A DNA stretch of 64,000 nt from Micromonospora sp. CP22 (GTDB lineage: Bacteria; Actinomycetota; Actinomycetes; Mycobacteriales; Micromonosporaceae): NCBI RefSeq assembly GCF_009712475.1, contig NZ_VCJO01000003.1, positions 1 through 64,000 of the forward strand, in the 5' to 3' direction. Position numbers and translations under genes: made by a program. Shown here one piece after another: positions 41,880-49,412 of this stretch. The first letter of the stretch is position 1; every line of letters starts with the position of its first letter. The notes under the pieces are model-generated. The model was not told the DNA's origin and ran no database searches. It was given only the letters and a program-made list of their open reading frames with translations.

Positions 41880-42728
41880 TCAGGCCGTGACGTCGACTCG
41901 CCAGGTGGAGAAGCGACGTTCCCCGGCGACGAGGAGCTGGTTGACCAGTAGGCCGATGGCGGAGATCGTGATGATCCCGGAGTACATGTCGGTGATGGCG
42001 AAGTTGTACTGCGCGTAGTTGATGAGGTAGCCGAGGCCGGCTTTGGCGCCGACCATCTCGGCGGCGACGAGCACCAGGATCGAGTAGGCGCCGGCCAGCC
42101 GGACACCGGTGAAGATGGTCGGCACCGCCGCCGGCAGGATCACCTTCTGGAACAGTCGCAGGTGGTTCAGGCCCATCGAACGGGCCGAACGCACCAGCAG
42201 CGGGTCCACGCCCTTCACCCCGGCGATGGTGTTCAGCAGGATTGGCCACGAGCAGGCGTAGAGCACCAGGGCGATCTTCGACGTCTCCCCCAGGCCGAGG
42301 ATGAGCACGAAGACCGGCAACAGTGCCAGGGCCGCCGTGTTGCGGAACACCTCGAGCAACGGGCTGAGCAGGTCCGCCAGCGGCCGGTACCAGCCGATGA
42401 GCAGGCCGAGCGGGATGGCCAGGACGACGGCCAGCGCGAGCCCGGCCACCGACCGGGTCAGGCTGGCCGCGACGTGTTCGGCGAGTTGACCGTTGCGCAG
42501 CAGCTCGAACCAGGTCACCAGCACCTCCGACAGCGGTGGCAGGAACACCCGGTCCACGAGCCCGGCCCGGGGCGCGAGTTCCCAGACGGCGGCCAGGGCC
42601 AGCACCGCGACGCTGCGGTGGGCGAGTCGGCCCGCGTACCCCAGCAGCCGGCCCGGCCAGCCGGGGTTCGCGGGCGCGGCGGTGACCGGAGCCGCCAGTC
42701 GGGTGGGTCGTTCGGCGAGGTCAACCAA
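41880..42728 (-). CDS. ABC importer permease (SsuC/TauC-like)
   Basis: 282 aa from a TTG at 42728 that overlaps the ATPase stop by 8 bp (TTGGTTGA). Six membrane segments; the EAA loop is GVKGVDPLLVRSARSMGLNH with LRLFQKVILPAAVPTIFTGV. The SsuC-like C-terminal GLGYLINYAQ is also seen. Transports alkanesulfonate, taurine or a similar oxyanion with the ATPase and binding protein encoded upstream. An unusual start codon and tight overlap suggest translational coupling. Confidence 0.88.
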   Translation of the reverse strand: MVDLAERPTRLAAPVTAAPANPGWPGRLLGYAGRLAHRSVAVLALAAVWELAPRAGLVDRVFLPPLSEVLVTWFELLRNGQLAEHVAASLTRSVAGLALAVVLAIPLGLLIGWYRPLADLLSPLLEVFRNTAALALLPVFVLILGLGETSKIALVLYACSWPILLNTIAGVKGVDPLLVRSARSMGLNHLRLFQKVILPAAVPTIFTGVRLAGAYSILVLVAAEMVGAKAGLGYLINYAQYNFAITDMYSGIITISAIGLLVNQLLVAGERRFSTWRVDVTA

Positions 42729-43557
42729 CGGGGGCCTCCTGTCGTCGGAGCGTCGGGCGCTCGGCGGCCTGCGCCGCGCGTACCTCGTCGCGCAGCAGGG
42801 TCCAGATCTGGTGGCGGTGGTGCCGAAAGGCGTCGGAGGAGCGGACGTCCTCGGCCGCGTCCCGGTCGCCCAGTTCCACGTCGATGACCTCCTTGATCCG
42901 ACCGGGGCGGGAGGTCATCACGGCGACCCGTTGGCCCAGGTACACCGCCTCGTCGATGGCGTGGGTGATGAAGATGACGGTCTTGCCGGTGCGCTCCCAG
43001 ATCCGGACGAGTTCGTCCTGAAGCGAGTCGCGGGTCTGCGCGTCGAGGGCGGCGAAGGGCTCGTCCATCAGCAGGATGTCCGGGTCGTAGGCGAGGCTGC
43101 GGGCGATGGCCACCCGCTGTTTCATGCCACCGGAGAGCTGGTGCGGGTAGTGGCCGGCGAAGGCGCCGAGCCCGACCAGGTCCAGGTGCCGTGCGACGAG
43201 GTCGGCCCGGTCGGCGGCGGGCACCCCCTTGGCCTCCAGCCCGAACGCGACGTTGCCCGCAGCGGTGCGCCACGGCAGGAGGGCGTACTGCTGGAAGACG
43301 ATGCCCCGGTCGAGGCCGGGGCCGGTCACCGGTCGGCCGTCGACCAGCACCTGCCCGGCGGTCGGTTTGGAGAGCCCGCCGACCAGGTCGAGCAGGGTGG
43401 ACTTGCCGCATCCGCTGGGGCCCACGACGACCAGGAACTCCCCGGGGCGTACGCCGAGGGTGAGCCGGTCCAGCGCGGTGACCGCGGTGGTACGCCGGCC
43501 GGTGCGGGTCTCGAAGGTCTTGCTCACCCGGTCGAAGCGGACCTTGTCCCCGCTCAC
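42721..43557 (-). CDS. ABC importer ATPase (SsuB/TauB-like)
   Basis: 278 aa from a GTG overlapping the binding-protein stop (GTGA). Walker A GPSGCGKST (46-54), Q loop FQQYALLPWR, signature LSGGMKQR, Walker B ILLMDEPFAALDAQTR and H loop ITHAIDEAV. The short nitrate/sulfonate/taurine subgroup without a C-terminal regulatory domain. Energises uptake with the neighbouring permease. Confidence 0.92.
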   Translation of the reverse strand: MSGDKVRFDRVSKTFETRTGRRTTAVTALDRLTLGVRPGEFLVVVGPSGCGKSTLLDLVGGLSKPTAGQVLVDGRPVTGPGLDRGIVFQQYALLPWRTAAGNVAFGLEAKGVPAADRADLVARHLDLVGLGAFAGHYPHQLSGGMKQRVAIARSLAYDPDILLMDEPFAALDAQTRDSLQDELVRIWERTGKTVIFITHAIDEAVYLGQRVAVMTSRPGRIKEVIDVELGDRDAAEDVRSSDAFRHHRHQIWTLLRDEVRAAQAAERPTLRRQEAPVG

Positions 43558-44570
43558 GGCGCACCGCCGGCGGACGCGTAGGGGTTGAACTCGTTGGTGT
43601 AGATGTCTCCCGGGCTGGGTTTCGCGCCGTCGAGTTCACCCTCGTCGGCCAGCCAGTCGATCCAGGTGGCGAACTCCTGCTCGGCGATGACCCCGCCGGT
43701 GCCGGCGACTCCGGTGCTCTTCCAGTACGCCACCAGCGAGGTGTCCTCGTTTCGGCCGCGCCGGTCGATGATGGACGTCAGCCGGGCCAGCACCGTTTCC
43801 CGGGGTTCGGTGCGGGCCCACTCGATGGCCTTGCCGACGCCGGTCACGAAGGTCCGTACCGTCTGCGGGTTACGTCGGATGAAGTCGTCCCGGAAGACGT
43901 ACGCTCCGGCGCTGAACGCCCCGAGCAGTTCGTAGTCGGTGAAGACCGTCCGGATCCCACCGGCCGCGACGGCCTTGTCGCGGATCACGCCACCGAGGAC
44001 GGCCACGTCGATCTGCTTCTGGCGCAGCGACTGTTCGGTGTTGACCGGAGGTAGGGCGACGAGCTCGACCTGTGCGATCTCCCGGTCGTCGAGTCCACCC
44101 CGGGCGAGCCAGGTCTTCAGCACCGCCTCGGCGTGGGCACCGAGGGTGTTCATGCCGACCCGTTTGCCGATCAGGTCCCGGGGGCCGTGGATCGGGCTGT
44201 CGTCGAGCACGTAGTAGCCCTGGAAGGTTTCCGCGTCGGAGCCGTAGTAGCTGACGACGGCGGTGATCGGGGCGTTCGCGGCGGCGAGTTTGACGATCGC
44301 GCCGTTGAACGCGCCACCGAAGTCGCTCTGCCCGGTGGCGGTGGCCTGGATGTCCTGCGGGCCGCCGGTGACGTTGCCGATCCAGGTGAGTTTGACGTCA
44401 CCGAGGTAGCCGAGGTCGGCGGCGAGTTCGGGCAGGGTCACCTGCCCGACGGAGCCCTGGTAGCGCAGTTCCTTGGTCTGCTCGGTGCCACCGTCGGCGC
44501 CGCAGGCGACGGTGGTGGCCAGGAGGGCCAACGCGGTGACGGCGGCGAGGGTGCGACGGGGTGGGGACAT
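43554..44570 (-). CDS. ABC importer substrate-binding lipoprotein (SsuA/NMT1-like)
   Basis: 338 aa; GGAGA before the ATG. Signal peptide with lipobox LLATTVAC-G (Cys about residue 23), so membrane-anchored. Type II periplasmic-binding fold of the SsuA/TauA/NMT1 group: ELAADLGYLGDVKLTWIGNV, FGGAFNGAIVKLAAANAPIT, GKRVGMNTLGAHAEAVLKTW and LRQKQIDVAVLGG. With a monooxygenase operon downstream and a Cys leader peptide upstream, the ligand is probably an organosulfonate. Confidence 0.9.
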   Translation of the reverse strand: MSPPRRTLAAVTALALLATTVACGADGGTEQTKELRYQGSVGQVTLPELAADLGYLGDVKLTWIGNVTGGPQDIQATATGQSDFGGAFNGAIVKLAAANAPITAVVSYYGSDAETFQGYYVLDDSPIHGPRDLIGKRVGMNTLGAHAEAVLKTWLARGGLDDREIAQVELVALPPVNTEQSLRQKQIDVAVLGGVIRDKAVAAGGIRTVFTDYELLGAFSAGAYVFRDDFIRRNPQTVRTFVTGVGKAIEWARTEPRETVLARLTSIIDRRGRNEDTSLVAYWKSTGVAGTGGVIAEQEFATWIDWLADEGELDGAKPSPGDIYTNEFNPYASAGGAP

Positions 44571-44706
44571 GAGGGTCTCCTGATCTGTCCACGTTGCGGT
44601 GGTGCGAGTCCCGGGCGGGGGTCGGCGACGCCACGGCGCTGGGCGGTGGCCCGGGGGATGACTGCTGTGTCGGGTGAGGGAGAAAGCGGTGCGACTCGGC
44701 GTCAGC

Positions 44707-44784
44707 TCAACAGAGCGCGCTCGCGTGCCGGACGAGGTCGACGTGCACACGAGCGGTGAGGAGAAGCTCGGCCCGCTGTGACAT
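44707..44784 (-). CDS. Cys-ending leader peptide of the sulfur importer operon
   Basis: 25 codons: starts MSQRAELLLT and ends ARVHVDLVRHASALC, then TGA. The R-x-HVDL-x-R-x-x-SA-x-C ending is the hallmark of short actinobacterial leader peptides found before sulfur-assimilation genes, in which a terminal Cys codon lets ribosome stalling report cysteine shortage. It lies 136 bp upstream of the binding-protein gene on the same strand. A TTGACC (44815-44820) and CAGCAT (about 44791-44796) suggest a leaderless transcript. The 136-bp gap contains a GCCAC/GTGGC hairpin that could be the attenuator. Confidence 0.75.
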   Translation of the reverse strand: MSQRAELLLTARVHVDLVRHASALC

Positions 44785-44883
44785 GAGGCCATGCTGCCCG
44801 CCGCCGATCAGCCTGGTCAATGGCCTTCCACTTGATGGGATCCACTCGCGTTACGCCTTGAGAGGCGATCTACAGCAGGGATG

Positions 44884-44925
44884 TTGCTAGAACAAGACCC
44901 ACCTGTTAGATGGGATATGCATCCC
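44884..44925 (+). promoter_or_regulatory. Promoter and small inverted repeat for the DUF4236-like gene
   Basis: TTGCTA (44884-44889) and TTAGAT (44906-44911), spacer 16 bp, followed by GGGAT-atgc-ATCCC (44912-44925), an inverted repeat at the expected transcription start that could act as an operator. Confidence 0.45.
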
Positions 44926-45025
44926 GTCACTCGGGCCGGGCTTCCACTGTGCAGCGATCGGGTTTCACGAATCGACGTTCCGGGCACATTCCTGCCCGCA
45001 CGGGAAGTCTCGAAGGGAGCCCACA

Positions 45026-45199
45026 ATGGGTGTGATGTTGCGCAAGCGCAAGAAGTTCGGGCCGCTGATCCTGCACTTCACGCAGAACGGCTTCTCGTCC
45101 TGGAGCATCAAGCTCGGTCGCTGGTCCTGGAACTCGCGGGCCAGGTCGCACCGCGTCGACCTGCCGGGGCCGCTGCACTGGAAGCAGGACAAGTCCTGA
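45026..45199 (+). CDS. Small DUF4236-like protein
   Basis: 57 aa; GGGAG seven to eight bases before the ATG. Starts MGVMLRKRKKFGPLILHFTQ and continues NGFSSWSIKLGRWSWNSRAR. The pattern (Met-Gly, basic FRKRxKxGPLxLxxxxxG...S) is that of DUF4236 domains, short beta-hairpin modules of unknown role. It is bounded by its own promoter and a terminator, so it is a monocistronic small gene. Confidence 0.7.
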   Translation: MGVMLRKRKKFGPLILHFTQNGFSSWSIKLGRWSWNSRARSHRVDLPGPLHWKQDKS

Positions 45200-45223
45200 T
45201 CCCCACCCACCGCACAGATCAGC

Positions 45224-45248
45224 GGGGCGTCGGCACTCCCGGCGCCCC
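45224..45248 (+). terminator. Terminator after the DUF4236-like gene
   Basis: 10-bp stem (one G-U pair) GGGGCGTCGG / CCGGCGCCCC with loop CACTC. Confidence 0.75.
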
Positions 45249-45322
45249 GGCACCATGTCCGGGGTGTTCACCTCGCAGTGGTCCCCGATCACGCCGACGA
45301 CCAGGCGACCCACGCCCGATGG

Positions 45323-46177
45323 TCAGGGCCCCGGCCGCACCGCGCTGACCACCACGTCCCCGCCGAGCCGACCGTCCTGCGGGCTACGGGTCACCTGGCC
45401 GGCGGCGAGCAGGTCGGACAACGCCCGGGTCGCGTCCACCGCCCGGTAGGCGGTCCGCGTCACCGCGTACCGGCGCAGTTCGGTGACCGTACGCGGACCC
45501 TGCCGGGTCAGTTCCTCCAGCAGCGCCCGGCCCAGCGGCGCCGACTCCCCCGGCGCGGCGGGTGACAGCGGATCACCGTACGGGTCGCGGAACCGCGCCC
45601 CACTCTCCCAGAGGTTCTCCTTCATCTCCTCCAGGCTGCGGTCCGATCCGGTGCCGAAGCCGATCCGTCGGTCGGCGTCGATCAGCTCGACCTCGGTGGC
45701 CAGCGCGAATCCGGCGTCGACCAGCGCCTCCCGCAGGGGTGTCGCCGACCCGGCGACCACCAGGGCCTCGGCGGTCCGGCCGACCGCAGCGGCGGTCAGC
45801 GCCACCGGATCATCCGTCTCCAGGTAGGACAGCACCGGCCCGCCCAGGGCACCTGCCGCGCGCAGAGCCACCGGCAGTCGGGCCGGCGGGCCGGGCATCA
45901 GGTGTACGGCGACCTCGGCCGGCAGTTCGGCCTCGGCGGCACCGAGTCGGGCGGGCAGTTCCTCCGTCCCGTCGGCGAGCACCAGGACGGTGAGTCGGCA
46001 GCCGGGCATCCGCGCCGCGTACCCGCCGGCCACCCGTACGGTCTGCTCGGCCAGCTGCGGGTCGCTGCCGTCGTACCCCAGGGCGACGGTGGCCCGGCGG
46101 GCGCGGCGCAGCGCGGCCGGCACCCACCGGTCCAGGTGTCGGAGGAACGAGGCGGGCCCTACGGCGTCAGTCGGCAT
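45323..46177 (-). CDS. Hypothetical protein with C-terminal winged helix
   Basis: 284 aa, no recognised family. The N-terminal 160 residues alternate beta strands and helices (RATVALGYDGSDPQLAEQTV, LTVLVLADG, ALVVAGSATPLREALVDAGF), a Rossmann-like layout. The middle has ENLWESGARFRDPYGDPLSP. The last 75 residues look like a winged helix (RALLEELTRQGPRTVTELRR, ALSDLLAAGQVTRSPQDGRL). It could be a DNA- or RNA-binding regulator with a sensor domain; that is a guess from layout. Monocistronic and divergently oriented from nothing obvious. Confidence 0.7.
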   Translation of the reverse strand: MPTDAVGPASFLRHLDRWVPAALRRARRATVALGYDGSDPQLAEQTVRVAGGYAARMPGCRLTVLVLADGTEELPARLGAAEAELPAEVAVHLMPGPPARLPVALRAAGALGGPVLSYLETDDPVALTAAAVGRTAEALVVAGSATPLREALVDAGFALATEVELIDADRRIGFGTGSDRSLEEMKENLWESGARFRDPYGDPLSPAAPGESAPLGRALLEELTRQGPRTVTELRRYAVTRTAYRAVDATRALSDLLAAGQVTRSPQDGRLGGDVVVSAVRPGP

Positions 46178-46267
46178 CCTGTCGTTCTACCGCAACCGGT
46201 CACGCCGACCGGCCCGGACGGTACTTCAGCGCGTGGTCGAGGCAGCGCGGCCTCCTCGAGAACGCGC

Positions 46268-46786
46268 TCAGACCGGGATCGACACGCCGACACCGCCTCG
46301 GGTGTCCCCGCCGTAGCGCTCGATCTCGGCAGCCAGGTCGAGCCGCCCGATCCTGGTCCGGGCGGCGAGGGCGTTGTCGTCGAGCCGGTCGGCGGGGACC
46401 AGCCAGACCACCTCGAACTCCAGCCCGTCCGGGTCCTGGCCGTAGAGGCTTTTCGTGGTGCCGTGGTCGGAGGTGCCGACCAGCGCCCCCGCCCCGGTCA
46501 GCCGGCGGGCGGTGGCGGCCAGCTCGTCGAGGGTGTCCACCTCCCAGGCCAGGTGGTAGAGGCCGACGGTCTGCCGACCGGCGGTCGACCGACCGGCGGA
46601 GGCACCGATCTCGAAGAGGCCGAGGTCGTGGTCGTTGGTGGAGCCGGGCGCCTGGAGGAAGGCGGCTCGGAAGCCTTCCGGGGTCATCGACACCCGGCGG
46701 AAGCCGAGCACGTCGCGGTAGAACGCGACGCTGCGGTCGAGGTCACTGACGTACAGGACGGCGTGGTTGAGACGGTGGATTCCCAT
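46268..46786 (-). CDS. VOC-family (glyoxalase/dioxygenase) protein
   Basis: 172 aa. Vicinal oxygen chelate fold with two beta-alpha-beta3 halves: HRLNHAVLYVSDLDRSVAFY, LGFRRVSM, HDLGLFEI and GLYHLAWEV, DTLDELAATARRLTGAG and SLYGQDPDGLEFEVVW. Metal ligands expected at His8, His (YHLAW) and Glu (FEVVW). Extradiol dioxygenase or detoxification lyase. Divergent from a MarR gene with a 28-bp palindrome between, so almost certainly its target. Confidence 0.85.
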   Translation of the reverse strand: MGIHRLNHAVLYVSDLDRSVAFYRDVLGFRRVSMTPEGFRAAFLQAPGSTNDHDLGLFEIGASAGRSTAGRQTVGLYHLAWEVDTLDELAATARRLTGAGALVGTSDHGTTKSLYGQDPDGLEFEVVWLVPADRLDDNALAARTRIGRLDLAAEIERYGGDTRGGVGVSIPV

Positions 46787-46801
46787 GGGCCAAGCGTAGC
46801 C

Positions 46802-46836
46802 CGGTTTAGTTGAGCGTTCAACTAAACCGCTATGAT
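46802..46836 (+). promoter_or_regulatory. 28-bp MarR operator and leaderless promoter
   Basis: CGGTTTAGTTGA (46802-46813) and its perfect complement TCAACTAAACCG (46818-46829), 4-bp spacer, lie between the divergent VOC and MarR starts. TATGAT (46831-46836) is an ideal -10 ending seven bases before the ATG at 46844, so the MarR transcript is leaderless and the operator occupies its -35 region. Confidence 0.8.
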
Positions 46837-46843
46837 GCTGGTC

Positions 46844-47296
46844 ATGACCCGCTGGCTGACCACGGACGAACAGCGCACCTGGCGGGCGTTCCTGACCGCC
46901 TCCCGAGCGCTGATGGACACCCTCGACCGCGAGCTGCAACGTGACGCCGGCATCCCGCACGCCTACTACGAGATCCTGGTACGCCTCTCCGAGGCACCCG
47001 ACCGTCGCCTGCGGATGAGCGAGTTGGCCGAGGCCAGCGGCTCCTCACGCAGCCGCCTCTCGCACGCGGTGGCCCGGTTGGAGGCGGCCGGCTGGGTGCG
47101 TCGCGAGGACTGCCCCACCGACCGGCGCGGCCAGATCGCCCAGCTCACCGAAGAGGGTTTCGCGAAGCTGGCCGCCGCCGCGCCCGGCCATGTCGAGGGC
47201 GTACGCCGGCACCTGTTCGACGCGCTCAGCCCGGCTCAGGTGGAGCAGTTACGCCAGATCAGCGAGGTGCTGGCCGAACGACTGAACCGAGCCTGA
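46844..47296 (+). CDS. MarR-family transcriptional regulator
   Basis: 150 aa from the ATG at 46844. Winged helix: PHAYYEILVRLSEAPDRRLR, MSELAEASGSSRSRLSHAVA (recognition helix), the wing REDCPTDRRGQIAQLTEEG. Autoregulated and controlling the divergent VOC gene through the 28-bp palindrome. The single Cys in the wing (EDCPTD) is not an OhrR-type sensor position. Ligand unknown, perhaps an aromatic compound. Confidence 0.88.
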   Translation: MTRWLTTDEQRTWRAFLTASRALMDTLDRELQRDAGIPHAYYEILVRLSEAPDRRLRMSELAEASGSSRSRLSHAVARLEAAGWVRREDCPTDRRGQIAQLTEEGFAKLAAAAPGHVEGVRRHLFDALSPAQVEQLRQISEVLAERLNRA

Positions 47297-47364
47297 CCAG
47301 ATCCTGACCGAACCACTCCGGCGCGGGTCTTGTACTAAACGTCGTCGAATGAGCACGATGGGGC

Positions 47365-49317
47365 GTGCCTTCCGGCTTCGGTGAACTGACTGATCAGGCG
47401 CACGACCTGGTCTCCGCCGGCGATCTCGCCGGTGCCCAACGGCTACTCGCCGACGCGCTGACCGGCGCCGACCCGCGCCCGGCCAACGCCACGTCCGAGT
47501 TGGCCGAGGCGGCCAGCCTGCACGCCCGGGTGCTGTTCGCACTCGGCGAGCCGCACTCGGCGCGGGGCTGGGCCGCCTACGCGTACGCCGCCAGCTCCCG
47601 GCTCTACGGCCGCTCCGATCCGCGTACGGTGGCCGCCGCGGCCACCTTGGCGGCGGTGCTGCACCGGGTGGGCAGTTGGTCGCGGGCGGCACGGCTGTAC
47701 CAGGAAGTGATCATCGAGCTGACCGCGTCCGACGGACCGGAGTCGCAGCGGGTACTCGCCGTGCACGCCGATCTGGCCACCGTGGAGTACGCCCGAGGCC
47801 AGTGTCAGGTCGCCCGCGACCGGCTCCAGGACACCTGGGAGCTGCACCGCGAGGTCTACGGTGACGGGCACCCCAGCGGAATCAAGATGCTGGCCCGACT
47901 CGGCTCGATGCAGCGTGACTGCGGTCAGTTCGCCGAGGCGCAGGACAACCTGGCCCTGGCCCGTGAACTGGCCCGCCAGCACCTGTCTCCGGACGATCCG
48001 CTGGCCGCCCAGGTGACGGCGCTGGCTCGGGCGGCGGCCAACCCCGATCACGTCTGCGCCGACAACCCACCGGTCAGCACGCAGGACCCGGTCGTACCGT
48101 CCGCCCGTACCCCGTCGACCGGCACCACCCCACCCGCGCCGTCCTGGCCGCACCCGCGCGTGCCCGACGACGACCCGACGGCCACGCCCCCGCCCGCTGT
48201 GACGGACCTGCCCGACGCATCGGCCGGGACACCCGATCCCGCGACCGGGGCGGATCCGACCCCCTGGCCCGACACCGGCGCGAGCGCCACCCCCGCCTGG
48301 CCCGAGACCGCCGCCACCGGCCCTTCGGCCGGCTGGCCGGAGGCGGCCACGGCCGGTACGCAAGCGGCAGCGTCGGAGTGGACGACCCCCGAGACGGGAG
48401 CGGCCACGCCACCGCCGGACGGTTGGCCCCCGGCGTGGGCCACGGCAGCGGAGGAACCGCCACGCGGCGAGCCGTCCTGGGCGGCGGAGCCGCAGCAGGA
48501 CGATCAGCCGTGGTCCTCGTCCCACCCGACCGACCCGCAGGAGCATCCGGCCGAGGGCTACCACCCGAGCCACGGGTATCCCGCCGACTCGTCGGCGGCC
48601 GGGGGCACGTCGCCGGTACCCACGCCTCGACAGCCGGTCGACGGCCCGGCCGGACCGCCCGAGGACTGGTGGGCCGCGCCGGACCCGCAGCCCGAGGTGC
48701 CACCGGCAGCCGGTGCCGCCGTACCGCCGACCGTGATCGGCCTGACCGGCACGCCACAGGCACCCGGGGTGTACCGGCTGCGCCGGGTCGAGCCGGAACG
48801 GCCCGGTCCGCCGTCGCCCCTGCTGCCGGTGCCGGTACGCCGTACCGCCGCACCACCGACCGCCCAGCCGAACCGGCTGGTGCTGATCGTCGCGGCCGGT
48901 GTCGCCGTGGTGCTGCTCGGCGCGGCGGCCGTCATCGCCGGGGTGTCCCGGGTGGGCGGCGGCGATCCGACGCCCCCGACGGCGAGCGGCGGCCCGAGCG
49001 CACCAGCGGCCTCCGCCACCACCGGCGATGCTCCTCCCCCGTCGCCCGGCGCGGCGCCGACCGGGCTGTCGCTGCGCGACAACCGGGACAGCGTGACGTT
49101 GCGGTGGACGTACCCGGCCGGGGCGGAGGGACCGGTGATCGTCTCGGGTGGTCGGGACGGCCAGCCGCAGAACCCCTTCGCGGATCTGCCGGCCGGCAGC
49201 GACAGCTTCGTGGTGTACGGCCTCAACCGCAGCCTCGACTACTGCTTCACGGTCGCGGTCGCGTGGTCCGCCGACACCATCGCCCGCTCCGACGAGGTCT
49301 GCACCAAGCGGCGCTGA
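47365..49317 (+). CDS. TPR-containing single-pass membrane protein with Pro-rich region and FN3-like end
   Basis: 650 aa from a GTG. TPR repeats fill residues about 1-225 (SLHARVLFALGEPHSARGWA, ARLGSMQRDCGQFAEAQDNL). A long Pro/Ala/Thr/Trp-rich disordered region (230-500) follows. One membrane helix is at about 525-545 (LVLIVAAGVAVVLLGAAAVI). A C-terminal extracytoplasmic fibronectin III-like domain (SLRDNRDSVTLRWTYPAGAE) has a Cys pair. TTGTAC (47330-47335) and CACGAT (47354-47359) suggest a leaderless start. Possibly a scaffold linking cytoplasmic partners to the envelope. Function unknown. Confidence 0.78.
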   Translation: MPSGFGELTDQAHDLVSAGDLAGAQRLLADALTGADPRPANATSELAEAASLHARVLFALGEPHSARGWAAYAYAASSRLYGRSDPRTVAAAATLAAVLHRVGSWSRAARLYQEVIIELTASDGPESQRVLAVHADLATVEYARGQCQVARDRLQDTWELHREVYGDGHPSGIKMLARLGSMQRDCGQFAEAQDNLALARELARQHLSPDDPLAAQVTALARAAANPDHVCADNPPVSTQDPVVPSARTPSTGTTPPAPSWPHPRVPDDDPTATPPPAVTDLPDASAGTPDPATGADPTPWPDTGASATPAWPETAATGPSAGWPEAATAGTQAAASEWTTPETGAATPPPDGWPPAWATAAEEPPRGEPSWAAEPQQDDQPWSSSHPTDPQEHPAEGYHPSHGYPADSSAAGGTSPVPTPRQPVDGPAGPPEDWWAAPDPQPEVPPAAGAAVPPTVIGLTGTPQAPGVYRLRRVEPERPGPPSPLLPVPVRRTAAPPTAQPNRLVLIVAAGVAVVLLGAAAVIAGVSRVGGGDPTPPTASGGPSAPAASATTGDAPPPSPGAAPTGLSLRDNRDSVTLRWTYPAGAEGPVIVSGGRDGQPQNPFADLPAGSDSFVVYGLNRSLDYCFTVAVAWSADTIARSDEVCTKRR

Positions 49318-49332
49318 CCGTCGAACACGCGC

Positions 49333-49384
49333 TATCTTTGGCAGTTCAGGCATGAAAAAAGAACGGCTCGAAAGCCGTCCTGAA
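49333..49384 (+). promoter_or_regulatory. Promoter and structured leader of the second helD
   Basis: TATCTT (49333-49338) may be a -10 box. The transcript would start near TTCAGG (49345-49350), which pairs with CCTGAA (49379-49384) around an inner perfect hairpin ACGGCT-cgaa-AGCCGT (49363-49378). A 12-nt bulge contains ATGAAAAAAGAAC, an unusually A-rich possible upstream start codon. This is a plausible attenuator or stability element. Confidence 0.4.
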
Positions 49385-49412
49385 TGCGAATTCCAGCTAA
49401 ATGGGAGACGGA

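Noticed and set aside
49363..49378. ACGGCT-cgaa-AGCCGT as terminator of the TPR gene
   Set aside because: On the plus strand no U tract or long stem follows and it lies inside the probable helD leader, so a leader role is preferred.
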